Below, one piece after another: positions 49,858-60,500 of a DNA stretch of 64,000 nucleotides. This DNA comes from Bradyrhizobium tropiciagri. Its GTDB lineage: Bacteria > Pseudomonadota > Alphaproteobacteria > Rhizobiales > Xanthobacteraceae. Made by a program: the position numbers and the translations under genes. Numbering within the stretch: the first letter of the stretch is position 1; each line of letters starts with the position of its first letter. The notes beneath the pieces were generated by a model that saw nothing but the letters and a program-made list of their open reading frames with translations, was not told the origin of the DNA and ran no database searches. Location: NCBI RefSeq assembly GCF_001189845.1, contig NZ_LFLZ01000008.1, positions 124,001 to 188,000 on the forward strand, given 5' to 3'.

Positions 49858-51423
49858 ATGGCGACGATCCACCAGTTCGGTCCCTTTCGCCTCGACGCAG
49901 GGGCCGAGACGCTGTTCCGGGAGTCCGAACCGCTCGCGCTCGGACGGCGCGCGGTGGTGCTGCTTCGGCTGCTTGTCGAGCGGGCCGGATCGCCGGTTTC
50001 CAAGGACGCGTTGATGCAGGCGGCGTGGCCGGGGCTTGCCGTTGAGGAGAGCAATCTGACGGTGCAGATCGCCGCGCTGCGGCGGGCCTTTGCCGATCTC
50101 GACGGCGGCGCGAGCTGGATCGAGACGCTGCCGCGCCGCGGCTATCGCTATGTCGGGCCCCCGGTTGCGAGCGTGTCCGAACCGAGCTCGCCCGTATCGT
50201 CAGCGCCGACGCTGTCCGACAAGCCGTCGCTCGCGGTGCTGCCGCTGTCAAATCTGAGCGGCGATCCCGCGCAGGACTACTTTTCCGACGGGATCACGGG
50301 AGACATCATCGCCGAACTGTCGCGGTTCAGGTCACTGCTCGTCGTCGCCCGTCACTCCAGCTTCGCCTACAAGGGGCAGACTCCCGAGATCAAACGGGTC
50401 GGCCGCGAGCTCGGCGTCCGCTACGTCGCCGAAGGGAGCGTGCGCACGATCGGCAGCCGTATGCGGGTGATCATCCAGCTGCTCGACGCCGCGAGCGGCT
50501 ACAGTCTCTGGACCGAACGCTACGACCGCGATCTCGAGGACATCTTCGCCCTGCAGGACGAGATCGTCCGGGCGATCGTCGCGGCCCTGCCGGGCCGGAT
50601 GGAGGACGCCGGCCGCGAGATCGCAAGGCGCAAGCCGACCTCGAGCATTACCGCCTACGATCTGGTCCTGCTCGGCAACGAGCGCTGGCGTCAGCTGACC
50701 GTGACGGCGATGGCGCAGGCCAGGGACTATTTTCGAAGCGCCGTCGCGCTCGACCCGCAATATGCCCGCGCTCACGTCAACATCGCCTGGACCATCGTCT
50801 GTGACGTGTTTCTCGAATCGCCCACCACCGCGACACTGGAGGAGGCGCGGAGCGAGATCGAGACCGCGCTCGATATCGAGGATGGCGACGCCTGGTCGCA
50901 TGGCGTGTTCGCTCAGCTGCTGTTCCTGAGCAGGGATGATGCCAAGGCCGAAATCCATTTTGGCCGCGCGCTTGCGCTCAATCCAAACGATGCCGACGTC
51001 GCCGCGGTCTTCGCCAACATCCTGGTCTATTGGGGACGCTGGCGCGAGGCGCTGACGTGGATCGGGACAGCCAAACGGCTCAATCCTTTTCCGCCCAATC
51101 TGTACCATTGGTATCACGCGCTCGCCCTGTATTCGGGGCGCGACTACGAGCAGGCGGTCAAGGCGGTGATGGAGGCGCGGTCGTTCGACCGGTGGTCGCA
51201 CGGTCTGCTAGCAGCCTGTTATGCGCAGATCGGACGGATCGACGAAGCGCAGGTCGAGGCCGACGCGTTCGTCCGCCAGCGATGTCGCGAATTGAATGCG
51301 AATGGCCGCGCCGTGCCGGCGAGAACCCTCGACCTCGCACAGGCCAGGGCCGACCGATATCGCATTCCCTCCGATCGCGAACATTTCCTCGACGGATTGC
51401 GCAAGGCGGGTCTCACCGATTGA
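49858..51423 (+). CDS. winged-helix and TPR regulator (CadC/adenylate-cyclase-like type)
   Basis: A 521-residue protein with an OmpR/CadC-type winged-helix DNA-binding domain (residues 1-100, HQFGPFRLDAGAETLFRESE and LTVQIAALRRAFADLDGG to RGYRYVG). A middle domain follows with AVLPLSNLSGDPAQDYFSDG (the FlgO/TolB-N-like segment seen in such regulators) and YVAEGSVRTIGSRMRVIIQL. TPR repeats run over residues 265-450. It belongs to the common rhizobial class of winged-helix/TPR regulators without receiver or membrane helix. It is divergent from the acyl-CoA dehydrogenase gene, a likely target. Confidence 0.85.
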   Translation: MATIHQFGPFRLDAGAETLFRESEPLALGRRAVVLLRLLVERAGSPVSKDALMQAAWPGLAVEESNLTVQIAALRRAFADLDGGASWIETLPRRGYRYVGPPVASVSEPSSPVSSAPTLSDKPSLAVLPLSNLSGDPAQDYFSDGITGDIIAELSRFRSLLVVARHSSFAYKGQTPEIKRVGRELGVRYVAEGSVRTIGSRMRVIIQLLDAASGYSLWTERYDRDLEDIFALQDEIVRAIVAALPGRMEDAGREIARRKPTSSITAYDLVLLGNERWRQLTVTAMAQARDYFRSAVALDPQYARAHVNIAWTIVCDVFLESPTTATLEEARSEIETALDIEDGDAWSHGVFAQLLFLSRDDAKAEIHFGRALALNPNDADVAAVFANILVYWGRWREALTWIGTAKRLNPFPPNLYHWYHALALYSGRDYEQAVKAVMEARSFDRWSHGLLAACYAQIGRIDEAQVEADAFVRQRCRELNANGRAVPARTLDLAQARADRYRIPSDREHFLDGLRKAGLTD

Positions 51424-51564
51424 CAGATCACGGCTATGCGGCGCTCGCGTGGCCCAACCCGTCGTGCGCGCTGCAAGCAGCCATGAAGGCGAAGCTGCGT
51501 CTCCACCCACCCGCCGAAATTCGCGATTGCCGGCTGCCTCATCTTCAGGCAATGACGGCCTGCA

Positions 51565-52437
51565 ATGAACAAGAGCTTCGAGGAAACTGCCGCTCGGCTG
51601 GCGCCGGCGATCTTTGTCGTGCTGTGGAGCACGGGATTCATCGGCACCAAATACGTCATCAACAATGCGGAGCCGCTGACCTATCTGGCGATCCGGATGG
51701 CGTTCGTGGTGGTGGTGATGGCGGTGATCGCCGCGGTGGCGCGGCCGAAATGGCCGGACCGGACCGGTGTCTTCCATAGCGCGGTGGCCGGCATCCTGGT
51801 GCACGGTTTCTATCTCGGCGGCACCGCGATTGCGATCGCGCATTCGATTCCCGCAGGCCTGTCGGCGTTGATCCCGGGGCTGCAACCGATCCTGACCTCG
51901 ACCATTGCCAACCGCTGGTTAGGGGAGCGCGTCACGCCGCTGCAATGGGGCGGGTTGGTGCTCGGTCTAGCCGGCGTCGTCCTGATCCTGCACGAGCGGC
52001 CGATGACCGGCGACGCCGGGTGGGGCTGGCTTGCCTCCGGCGTCTCGCTGATCAGCATCACCCTGGGCACGCTCTATCAGCGCCGCTACTGCAACCGGAT
52101 CGACTGGCGCGCCGGCAACCTGGTGCAGTACGTCGCGGTGACGATCTTCTTCGGCATCGGCGCGTATCTATTCGAGACCAATGTCGTGCACTGGACCACC
52201 GAGTTTGTGCTGGCGATAGCCTGGCTGGTGTTTGCACTGTCGATCGGCTCGATCGGGCTGTTGTACTGGCTCATCCGTCACCATGCCGCGACCTCCGTCG
52301 CGAGCCTGTTCTACCTGGTGCCGGCAACGACCGCGCTGATGGCCTATGTCCTGTTCGGCGAGCGGCTGGATTATGTTGCGATTGCCGGCATGGCCGCCTG
52401 CGCCGCCGCGGTGCTGCTGGTCAATCGCCGCGCTTAG
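51565..52437 (+). CDS. EamA/DMT-family transporter
   Basis: A 290-residue inner-membrane protein with ten helices in two EamA repeats: first LAPAIFVVLWSTGFIGTKYV to WGGLVLGLAGVVLILHERPM, second SGVSLISITLGTLYQRRYCN to YVLFGERLDYVAIAGMAACA. Members export amino acids, metabolites or drugs; the substrate is not predictable. The start ATG at 51565 lacks a strong ribosome site but fits the first helix. The stop overlaps that of the converging photolyase gene by 3-4 bases. Confidence 0.87.
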   Translation: MNKSFEETAARLAPAIFVVLWSTGFIGTKYVINNAEPLTYLAIRMAFVVVVMAVIAAVARPKWPDRTGVFHSAVAGILVHGFYLGGTAIAIAHSIPAGLSALIPGLQPILTSTIANRWLGERVTPLQWGGLVLGLAGVVLILHERPMTGDAGWGWLASGVSLISITLGTLYQRRYCNRIDWRAGNLVQYVAVTIFFGIGAYLFETNVVHWTTEFVLAIAWLVFALSIGSIGLLYWLIRHHAATSVASLFYLVPATTALMAYVLFGERLDYVAIAGMAACAAAVLLVNRRA

Positions 52438-53897
52438 TCTTTGTCACGGATCTTGGCGTAAGCCGCAAGCGCGCGTTCGCGGCCCTGCTTGTGATCGACG
52501 ATCGGCTTCGGGTAGCTCTTGCCGAGCTCGACGCGGGCACTGGCGAGCTCGATCGGCGTCGCGGTCCAGGGCTGATGGATCAAATCGTTGGGAAGCTGCG
52601 CCAGCTCGGGCACCCAGCGCCGGACGTAAACGCCGTCAGGATCGAATTTCTCGCCCTGCAGGATCGGATTGAACACGCGGAAGCACGGCGCGGAATCGGC
52701 GCCGGAGCCGGCGACCCATTGCCAGTTCGCCGGGTTGGAGCCGGCATCGGCATCGACCAGCGTGTCCCAGAACCATTGTTCGCCGGCGCGCCAGTCGATC
52801 AGCAGGTGCTTGACCAGGAACGAGGCGACCACCATGCGCACCCGGTTGTGCATCACGCCGGTGTGCCAGAGCTCGCGCATGCCGGCATCGACGATCGGAT
52901 AGCCGGTCAGCCCGCGCTGCCAGGCCTTCAGCGCACGCGCGTCGCGCTGCCACGGAAAGCCGTCGAAGTGCTCCTGCAAATTCCGCCCTGCCAGATCGGG
53001 AACGTCGAACAGCAGATGGCGGCAGAACTCGCGCCATCCGAGCTCGCTCAGGAATTTTTCGATGTTGCCGGCGAGGCGCGGATGCTCGGCGGCGGCGAAG
53101 CGGGCCGCGTACCAGACCTGCCGCGGGCTGATCTCGCCGAAGCGCAGATGCGGCGAGAGGCGCGAGGTGCCGTCGCGGTCGGGCCGGTCGCGGTCGTCGG
53201 AATAGCCGCGAATAGTCTCGTCGAGGAACGCCCTCAGCCGCGCCTGCGCGCCGGCTTCGCCCGGCGTCCAGCTCTCGCGCAGGCCGCCGGCCCAATTCGG
53301 CCGCGTCGGCTCGAGCTTCCAATCGTCGAGGGTTTCGCTCGCGACGTCGCCGATGGATGCGATCTTCTTCGGTGCCGGCAAGGGTTTGGGCGGATTGCCG
53401 AGCCCTTGCACACGACGCCAGAACGGCGTGAAGACGCGCAGGCCGCGATTGTCCTTGTTGCGGATGGCCTTGGGGTCGACGAGGAGGTCGCCGGGGAATA
53501 TCTGCGAAGCTATGCCGTCACTTGCGAGCGCGGATTCAACCTCTCCGGCAATCGCTTGATGCGGCGCTTGCGCGATGTCGTTCCAGAACACGGCGCCCGC
53601 ATTGATCTCGCGCGCCAGGGTGGCGATCACGGCAACGGCGGGCCCGGTGCGCAGCACCAGCGTTCCGCCGATCGCTTCAAGGCTCTTGCCGAGCGCGCGC
53701 AGCGATTGCGCCAGCCACCAGCGCGTCGCGCCCCCGAGGGGGCGCGCGGCAGGAGGTTTCAGGACAGGGCTTTGTTCGTCGCGGACGTAGAGCCCAACCA
53801 CGGGCACGCCGCGGCTGGCCGCTTCATGCAGGGCCGGGTGGTCCGACAGCCGCAAATCGTCGTGGAACCAGACGATAACCGGCTGCGTGCGGGTCAC
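52434..53897 (-). CDS. phrB: deoxyribodipyrimidine photolyase (phrB type)
   Basis: A 487-residue blue-light DNA-repair flavoprotein of the cryptochrome/photolyase family. An N-terminal alpha/beta photolyase domain (PVIVWFHDDLRLSDHPALHE) binds the antenna chromophore. The FAD-binding domain shows GTSRLSPHLRFGEISPRQVW, TGYPIVDAGMRELWHTGVMH and the typical QWFWDTLVDADAGSNPANWQ with NRVRMVVASFLVKHLLIDWR. The C-terminus (IVDHKQGRERALAAYAKIRD) is also standard. It is a class I CPD photolyase by these motifs. Confidence 0.94.
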   Translation of the reverse strand: MTRTQPVIVWFHDDLRLSDHPALHEAASRGVPVVGLYVRDEQSPVLKPPAARPLGGATRWWLAQSLRALGKSLEAIGGTLVLRTGPAVAVIATLAREINAGAVFWNDIAQAPHQAIAGEVESALASDGIASQIFPGDLLVDPKAIRNKDNRGLRVFTPFWRRVQGLGNPPKPLPAPKKIASIGDVASETLDDWKLEPTRPNWAGGLRESWTPGEAGAQARLRAFLDETIRGYSDDRDRPDRDGTSRLSPHLRFGEISPRQVWYAARFAAAEHPRLAGNIEKFLSELGWREFCRHLLFDVPDLAGRNLQEHFDGFPWQRDARALKAWQRGLTGYPIVDAGMRELWHTGVMHNRVRMVVASFLVKHLLIDWRAGEQWFWDTLVDADAGSNPANWQWVAGSGADSAPCFRVFNPILQGEKFDPDGVYVRRWVPELAQLPNDLIHQPWTATPIELASARVELGKSYPKPIVDHKQGRERALAAYAKIRDKD

Positions 53898-53918
53898 CCG
53901 GATGCTGCGTGCCGTCAG

Positions 53919-54578
53919 TTACTTCGGCTGCGGCACGATGCGGATATAGGGCTTCGGCGCCTTCCAGCCCTGCGGGTAGATCGTCTTGGCCTCGTCGTCG
54001 CTGACCGAGCCCGCGATGATCACGTCCTCGCCCTGCTTCCAGTCGGCAGGGGTGGCGACGCGATGCTTTGCGGTCATCTGCAGCGAGTCGATCGAGCGCA
54101 GGATCTCCTGGAAGTTCCGGCCGGTGGTCATCGGATAGACCATCACGAGCTTGATCTTCTTGTCCGGTCCGATCACGAACACGTTGCGGACGGTCTGGTT
54201 GTCGGCCGCGGTGCGGGTGAGGGGATCGCCCGAGGTCGAGGCCGGCAGCATGTCGTACAGCTTCGACACGTTGAAATCGGTGTCGCCGATCATCGGATAG
54301 TTCGGCGCGGCGCCCTGGGTCTCCTTGATGTCCTCCGACCATTTGGCGTGGCGGTCGACCGGATCGACCGACAGGCCCATCAGCTTGACGCCGCGCTTGT
54401 CGAATTCTGGCTTCAGGCGGGCGAGCGCGCCGAGCTCGGTGGTGCAGACCGGGGTGAAGTCCTTGGGATGGGAGAACAAAAGCGCCCAGCTGCTGCCGAT
54501 CCAGTCGTGGAACTTGATCTTTCCTTCGGTGGTCTCGGCTTCGAAGTCGGGGGCGACAGCGCCAATCTGAAGTGCCAT
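53919..54578 (-). CDS. 1-Cys peroxiredoxin (Prx6 type)
   Basis: A 219-residue thiol peroxidase that reduces hydrogen peroxide or organic hydroperoxides in the cytosol. The peroxidatic Cys45 is in SHPKDFTPVCTTELGALARL. The Prx6-type body follows: KLMGLSVDPVDRHAKWSEDI, PMIGDTDFNVSKLYDMLPAS and FVIGPDKKIKLVMVYPMTTG. The C-terminal extension (DDEAKTIYPQGWKAPKPYIR) is characteristic of Prx6 and absent in 2-Cys enzymes; no resolving Cys is seen. Confidence 0.93.
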   Translation of the reverse strand: MALQIGAVAPDFEAETTEGKIKFHDWIGSSWALLFSHPKDFTPVCTTELGALARLKPEFDKRGVKLMGLSVDPVDRHAKWSEDIKETQGAAPNYPMIGDTDFNVSKLYDMLPASTSGDPLTRTAADNQTVRNVFVIGPDKKIKLVMVYPMTTGRNFQEILRSIDSLQMTAKHRVATPADWKQGEDVIIAGSVSDDEAKTIYPQGWKAPKPYIRIVPQPK

Positions 54579-54966
54579 GATTTTACCTCATCTCTTTGAA
54601 GTTGCAGCAAAATTTGTGTTTGAGGCGGTCTGTTCCAGTATAGGACTGGAAAAGGCTTAAGTGAACGGGTTCTGAAAAAAGGTGAAACATTTCTCCTTGA
54701 GCGTGGAATTCCAAGCAACTTGTTTTGATCCAAACCTCTGCGACGAAATATCAGATGCGGCACAAAAGCTTGGAAATGCCCAGATAATGCCGCTTATCGC
54801 CGTCATCACGCCGGCTCTGGCTGCTATAGGACTGAACCGTGACAGCGTTTAAAGCGACCAATTAGCAACCATCTAAAAATCTCGGAACCCAAGTTCCGAA
54901 TCATTAACCACTCGTTTACGCCCGCATGGAAAAGCTGGCCTGAGATAGGAATTGAAAGCTCCCACA
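54579..54966. other. divergent intergenic region
   Basis: 388 bases between the peroxiredoxin gene (minus) and the next plus-strand gene. It is less GC-rich than its surroundings and must hold both promoters. No hairpin with T-run and no small gene are visible. Confidence 0.4.
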
Positions 54967-55548
54967 ATGTCTACCCCAAGTACCAAGACCGCTGAGGCTC
55001 TCAGCGGTGCGTTGCATCCATCCTGCCGCAAGACCGCCGCCCATGCGCTGACCATCGTGCGCGACGGCGTCATCACCGGCGAAGGCCCGACCACCAAGGG
55101 CCGTATCCATTTCTCCCGGTCACTCGATGCCGATGACGCTGCCTGGTGCGCGCGCATCCTGACGGCGGCCGCGGTCGAGCATCAGCCGGTCAGCCGGGCC
55201 GAGATCGAGGCGCTGTTTTCGATCAACGAGGCGGCTGCCGAGCGCAGCGATGGCGGCCGGTTCGACGATCTGCTCGCCAAGGCGATCGCCCATCACGCCG
55301 CGTCCGAGTCCGGCCTGCCGGTGCCGCCGCGCACGGTGGCGCTGTCGGCGGACACCGAGATCGATCGCTGGGCGCCGACCCAGGGAACGAAGATCGACAC
55401 CAAGGTTCTGGAGTGGATCGCCGGCCGGATGCGGGGTCAGCGCCGCACCGGCCGTGCGCTGGCGGCAATGGTGGCGACGCTGGTCGGCGCGGCCGCGCTG
55501 CCGCTCGCGACCCAACTGCCCAACGTGTTCGACATCGGAATGATGTGA
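54967..55548 (+). CDS. hypothetical protein with C-terminal membrane helix
   Basis: A 193-residue protein, start MSTPSTKTAEALSGALHPSC. A charged helical domain (IHFSRSLDADDAAWCARILT, RAEIEALFSINEAAAERSDG) is followed by a basic linker and a C-terminal hydrophobic helix (ALAAMVATLVGAAALPLATQ). It looks like a conserved alphaproteobacterial protein of unknown function. ATG at 54967 is preferred to TTG at 54952. A perfect hairpin follows directly after the stop codon. Confidence 0.6.
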   Translation: MSTPSTKTAEALSGALHPSCRKTAAHALTIVRDGVITGEGPTTKGRIHFSRSLDADDAAWCARILTAAAVEHQPVSRAEIEALFSINEAAAERSDGGRFDDLLAKAIAHHAASESGLPVPPRTVALSADTEIDRWAPTQGTKIDTKVLEWIAGRMRGQRRTGRALAAMVATLVGAAALPLATQLPNVFDIGMM

Positions 55549-55582
55549 TCGATCGGGATGATGCACGCATCATCCCGATCGA
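55549..55582. terminator. perfect 15-bp hairpin between converging genes
   Basis: TCGATCGGGATGATG (55549-55563) pairs with CATCATCCCGATCGA (55568-55582) over a four-base loop. It starts right after the stop codon of the plus-strand gene and lies 27 bases before the end of the minus-strand phosphatase gene, so it probably acts on both. There is no U-run on the plus strand, so efficiency as an intrinsic terminator is unsure. Confidence 0.65.
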
Positions 55583-55609
55583 AAAGGCTTCAGGCGAGGG
55601 CGGCGGGGA

Positions 55610-57451
55610 TCACTTCCCCGCCGTTTTCTGTTTGCCGTCGCTCTCCTCGAGCCCGAGCGTGCGGCCCGGGAACCCGGCGACGTCGAAATAGCGGGTCGAG
55701 AGCACGCGCTGGAATTTGAGCACGGTGCGCAGGCCGTTGGCGGACGGCTTCTTCGACATGATGGTGCCCTCGGCCATCTTCGGCACGATGCCGTTCGGCA
55801 GCGCTTCCGACATCACCCGGCCGATCAGCCCGCCATTGTTCGGGGTCCGCAGGCCGAGCAGCTGCGCCGCGGTCATCCCGACGTCGGCGTTGCTGACCGG
55901 CAGCGGATCGACATAGCCCGCCTTGAAGTCGGGGCCGATCGCGGCGGTGAAGTTGTAGGTGTCGCCGCGGCTGAAGCTGCCATGCATGCCCTGGCCCTGG
56001 CGCAGCACGGTGTCGGCGATCTGCACCGAACAGTTGGTCGGGATCTCGCAGCCGCTCGACCAGGAGCGGAAGTTGACCACGATCGACGGGTTCGGCGTCA
56101 CCGCCTTGCCCTTCAGATTGAGGTTCGACATCGGCAGCGTGCCGGGGAAGGTGCCGAGCTTGTCGTCGACGAAAAGGCCGCTGACATAGTCCTGCTCGAG
56201 CAATGCCTTGATGACGCGGTCGGTAAGCTTCTTGTCGCGGTTCGGCAGATAGATCAGATCCGAGCCGCCATTGGTCGCGACCACGACGTCAGGCTTGGCC
56301 GGGTCCTGGCCGAGCACACCGTTGCCGGCCTTCGGGTGGGCGTTGTCGGCGACCTTGGCGTTCTTGTCGTTGGGGTCGAACAGCGGCAGGTTCAGCGCCT
56401 TGGCGAGATCAATCGCCAGAAAGCCCATCGGCAGGAAATCCTTCGGCGTGTCGTCGTAGGCGATCTTGGCCGAGGGGCTGGTCTTGCTCTCCTTCGAGAT
56501 CGTCGAGAAGCCGTGATCGGAGGAGACCATGATGTTGGTGGTGGCGGACAGCCCGAGCTCGTCGAGCGCCTTGCGCAGCTGGGCGAGGTTGTTGTCGGCG
56601 TTCTTGATGCCGGCCATCGAGGTCGGGCCGTTGATGCCGGGGGTGATGGTGTTGAGGCTGTCGCCGGTGTTGTGCTGGCTGCCATCCGGATCGCGCGACC
56701 AGAACACCAGCACGAACGGCTTGTTGCGCGCCTTGAACATCGGCAGCACGACCTTGGTCGCGACATCGGCCATGTAGGCCTGTTGCGCAACGTTGGCGAC
56801 CGTTGTGCCCGGCGTCTTGGCGTCGCCCGCCTTGGCGTTGTCGCCGCGGCTTGGCGTCGCCAGCGGCAGGCCGGCCTTGGACAGTGCGTCCTTCATCTCG
56901 TCGGAGAGCGGCACGCCGGTCTTGCCGCCGGTGGAATCGTCGACCACGATCGTGTTCTTGCCGCGATCGGTGTGGTCGAACAGCAGGGTCGGTCCGACCT
57001 TGCCGATGGCGGCGGTGCTGAAACCCTGGCCGCGGGCCATCTTCAGCAGCGTCTCCTCGTTGAGGTAGTCGCCATTGAAGTGATCGTCGATGTCGGCGAG
57101 CACGGCGTCGTTCTCGATGAACGGCACCACGGTGTCGCCGGCCGGCACCGAGGTGTAGCCGGTAAAGATCGTGTTGGAGAAGGTGCCGGTGTCGCCGAGA
57201 TAGTGGCCGGTCGAGAGCGCCGAGCTGTTCGCCATCGTGAAGGTCGGGAACAGCGAATGCGAGTTCTTGAAGTGGACGCCCTTGTCGCGGATTTCGGCCA
57301 TCGCAGGCGCCGTCTGCGGCGTCACGATGCCGCCGCGCAGGCCGTCGGGGACGAACAGGATCAGGTTGCGGGGTTTTGCGTTCTGCGCGGAAGCGGCGCT
57401 CGCCGAAAGCGCGATCATGCTCGCGGACAACAGTGTGATGGCTCGACGCAT
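55610..57451 (-). CDS. secreted alkaline-phosphatase-superfamily phosphodiesterase/sulfatase-like enzyme
   Basis: A 613-residue exported enzyme. Signal peptide ITLLSASMIALSASAASAQN is followed by NLILFVPDGLRGG (metal Asp), FPTFTMANSSALSTGHYLGD (the Thr/Ser nucleophile region of nucleotide pyrophosphatase/phosphodiesterase types) and MVSSDHGFSTISKESKTSPS (metal Asp-His), then further metal His near GMHGSFSRGDTYNFTAAIGP. The overall plan fits the alkaline phosphatase superfamily acting in the periplasm on an unknown phosphate or sulphate ester. The start at 57451 is supported by the signal sequence. Confidence 0.8.
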   Translation of the reverse strand: MRRAITLLSASMIALSASAASAQNAKPRNLILFVPDGLRGGIVTPQTAPAMAEIRDKGVHFKNSHSLFPTFTMANSSALSTGHYLGDTGTFSNTIFTGYTSVPAGDTVVPFIENDAVLADIDDHFNGDYLNEETLLKMARGQGFSTAAIGKVGPTLLFDHTDRGKNTIVVDDSTGGKTGVPLSDEMKDALSKAGLPLATPSRGDNAKAGDAKTPGTTVANVAQQAYMADVATKVVLPMFKARNKPFVLVFWSRDPDGSQHNTGDSLNTITPGINGPTSMAGIKNADNNLAQLRKALDELGLSATTNIMVSSDHGFSTISKESKTSPSAKIAYDDTPKDFLPMGFLAIDLAKALNLPLFDPNDKNAKVADNAHPKAGNGVLGQDPAKPDVVVATNGGSDLIYLPNRDKKLTDRVIKALLEQDYVSGLFVDDKLGTFPGTLPMSNLNLKGKAVTPNPSIVVNFRSWSSGCEIPTNCSVQIADTVLRQGQGMHGSFSRGDTYNFTAAIGPDFKAGYVDPLPVSNADVGMTAAQLLGLRTPNNGGLIGRVMSEALPNGIVPKMAEGTIMSKKPSANGLRTVLKFQRVLSTRYFDVAGFPGRTLGLEESDGKQKTAGK

Positions 57452-57588
57452 TCTTATTCCCCCTGATGAAGCCCGCGGCAGCCCGCCGCATGACTTCGTT
57501 TAGTTTTGCCATATGACAGAATTGTTACAGCGATTTCTCCCGATCAAAACAACCAGGTTTCTGCCATGGAAAGCCGGTCAACATGCCG

Positions 57589-60500
57589 TCATTCCGCAGC
57601 CTGGATCGCGGTCGTCTCATTGCGCGCAGCGCTGCCGGCATGCCCGTACCGTGCATAGAGCGCCGGCAGCACGGCAAGCGTCAGCAGGGTCGCGCTGATC
57701 AGGCCGCCGATCACGACGGTGGCGAGCGGCTTCTGCACCTCGGCGCCGGTACTGGTGGCGAATGCCATCGGCACGAAACCAAGCGAGGCCACCAGCGCGG
57801 TCATCACCACGGGCCGGAAGCGGGTGAGGGCGCCTTGCTCGATGGCCTCCCGCATCGGTACGCCTTGCTCGCGCAACTGCCTGACGAAGCTCAGCATCAC
57901 GAGCCCGTTCAGCACCGCAACGCCCGATAGCGCGATGAAGCCGACAGCCGCCGAGATCGAGAACGGCATGCCGCGCAGCCACAGCGCTGCGATGCCGCCG
58001 GTGAGAGCCAGCGGCACCGCGCTGAACACCAGCAGCGCATCGCGCACTGAACCCATCGCCGCCAGCAGCAACAGGAAGATCATGGCAAAACAGGCCGGCA
58101 CCACGACGGCAAGGCGCTGGCGCGCCGCGGCGAGATTCTCGGACTGGCCGCCCCAGGTCATCCAGTAGCCGGGCGGCAGCTGAACCGATTGCGCGACCTT
58201 GGCCTGTGCTTCCTCGACTACCGAGCCGAGATCGCGGCCGCGGACATTGGCGGTCACCACGATGCGGCGCTTGCCGTTCTCGCGGCTGATCTGGTTCGGC
58301 CCTTCGGTGAAGGAGAATTGCGCGACACGGTTGAGCGGCAGGCTCTGCACCGGCGAACTCGGCGTTGCCTTGGGCAAGGCGACCGGCAGATTGCTCAACG
58401 CCTCGAGATCGGAGCGCACGCTCTCCGGCAACCGCACCACGATGTCGAAGCTGCGATCGCCCTCGTAGACGACGCCGGCGTCCTGACCGCCGACCGCGGC
58501 ACCGATCACGTCCTGGACTTCGGCGACGCTGAGGCCGCGCCGGGCGATCGCCGCCTTGTCGACCTTGATCTCGAGCACAGGCAGGCCGCCGGCCTGCTCG
58601 ACCTTGACGTCGGTCGCACCGCGCACGCCGCGCAGCGCGGCGGCGATCTGGTTGGCGGCCTTCTGCATCGGCTCGAACTCGTCGCCGAACACCTTGACCG
58701 CGATGTCGCCGCGAACGCCGGCGAGCAGTTCGTTGAAGCGCATCTGGATCGGCTGGGTGAATTCGTAGACGTTGCCGGGCAGCCGGCCGACCGCCTTCGA
58801 GATGTCCTCGATCAGTTGCTCCTTGGTCAGCGATGGATCCGGCCACTGCGCGCGGGGCTTGAGGATGATGAAGGTGTCGGACGCGTTCGGCGGCATCGGA
58901 TCGCTCGCGACCTCCGCGGTGCCGGTCTTGGAGAAGACGAACGACACTTGCGGAAAGCGGCTGACCGCCTTCTCGACCGACAGCTGCATCGACTGCGACT
59001 GCGACAGCGCCGTGCTCGGAATCCTGAGTGCGTGCATGGCGATGTTCTTCTCGTCGAGCGAGGGGATGAACTCCTGGCCGAGCCGGAAGAAGCCGAACAG
59101 GGCGGTTGTGAACAGCACGACCGCCGCCGCGATGATGGGGACGGGCGTTGCAACTGCGCGCCGAAGCAGCGGGCTGTACCAGCCCTTCAACGCGGCGACG
59201 AGCCAGTTCTCCTTTTCCTGGACCCGACCGGTGATGCCGATCGCGATCAGCGCGGGCACCAGCGTCAGTGACAGCACGAAGGCGGCGGCGAGCGCGAGGA
59301 TCACGGTGAGCGCCATCGGCTCGAACATCTTGCCTTCGACGCCGGTGAAGGTGAGCAGCGGCACATAGACCAGCAGGATGATGGCCTGGCCGTAAAGGCT
59401 CGGCTGCACCATCTCGACGGCGGAGGCCCGCACCGTCGCCAGCCGTTCGTCGCGCGTCAGCACGCGGCCGAGCGCGTGCTGCTTCTCGGCGAGATGACGC
59501 AGGCTGTTCTCGGTGATGATGACGGCGCCGTCGACGATCAGGCCGAAATCCAGCGCGCCGAGGCTCATCAGATTGGCGCTGATGCGCCCCTGCCACATGC
59601 CGATGGCGGTCATCAGCATCGCGATCGGGATCACCAGCGCTGTGATCAGCGCCGCGCGGAAATTGCCGAGCAGCACGAACAGCACCGCGATCACGAGCAG
59701 CGCGCCTTCGCTGAGATTGCGCGCCACCGTACCGATGGTCGCATCGACCAGCTGGGTGCGATCCAGCACCGTCTCGACCTTGACGCCCGCCGGTAAGGAC
59801 GGCGTGATCGCGCGCAGCTTGGCGTCGACCGCGGCGGACACCGTGCGGCTGTTGGCGCCGATCAGCATCAGCGCCGTGCCGACCACGACCTCGCGGCCGT
59901 TCTCGCTGGCGCTGCCGGTGCGCGTCTCGCCCCCGATCGAAAGCGTCGCGAGATCGCGGATCCGGACCGGGACGCCGCCACGGGTGGTGACGACGACGGC
60001 ACCCAATTCCTCGATGTTCTCCAAGCGTCCGCCGGATCGCACCACGAAGCCTTCGCCGTTGCGCTCGATATAGCGCGCACCGCGGCTGACATTATTGGTT
60101 TCGATCGCCTTGGCGACGTCGGCAAAGGTGAGGCCGAGCGCGATCAGCTTCGCCGCATCGGGATGCACCTGGTACTGCTTGAGGTAGCCGCCGATCGAAT
60201 CGACACCGGCGACACCCGGCACCATCTTGATCTGCGGCTTGATGATCCAGTCCTGCACCGTGCGCAGATAGGCGTCCTTCTCGACCTCGCTTTGCAGCGT
60301 CTGGCCGTCCGCCGTGAGGAAGCGGCCGTCGCTTTGCAGGCCCGGCGATCCGTCAGTCTGCACCTTCTCGCCGGAGTAGTGGACGGTCCACATGTAGATT
60401 TCGCCAAGACCGGTCGAGGTCGGGCCGATCCGCGGCTCGATGCCTTGCGGCAGGCGGGCGCGCACCTCGGTCAGGCGCTGGCCGACCTGCTGGCGGGCGA

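Noticed and set aside
55982..57466. Plus-strand frame of 494 codons opposite the phosphatase gene
   Set aside because: Shadow; the minus-strand gene has a signal peptide and metal-site motifs.
57617..59596. Alternative minus and plus frames inside czcA
   Set aside because: czcA motifs occupy the whole length in one frame; the others are Arg-rich shadows.
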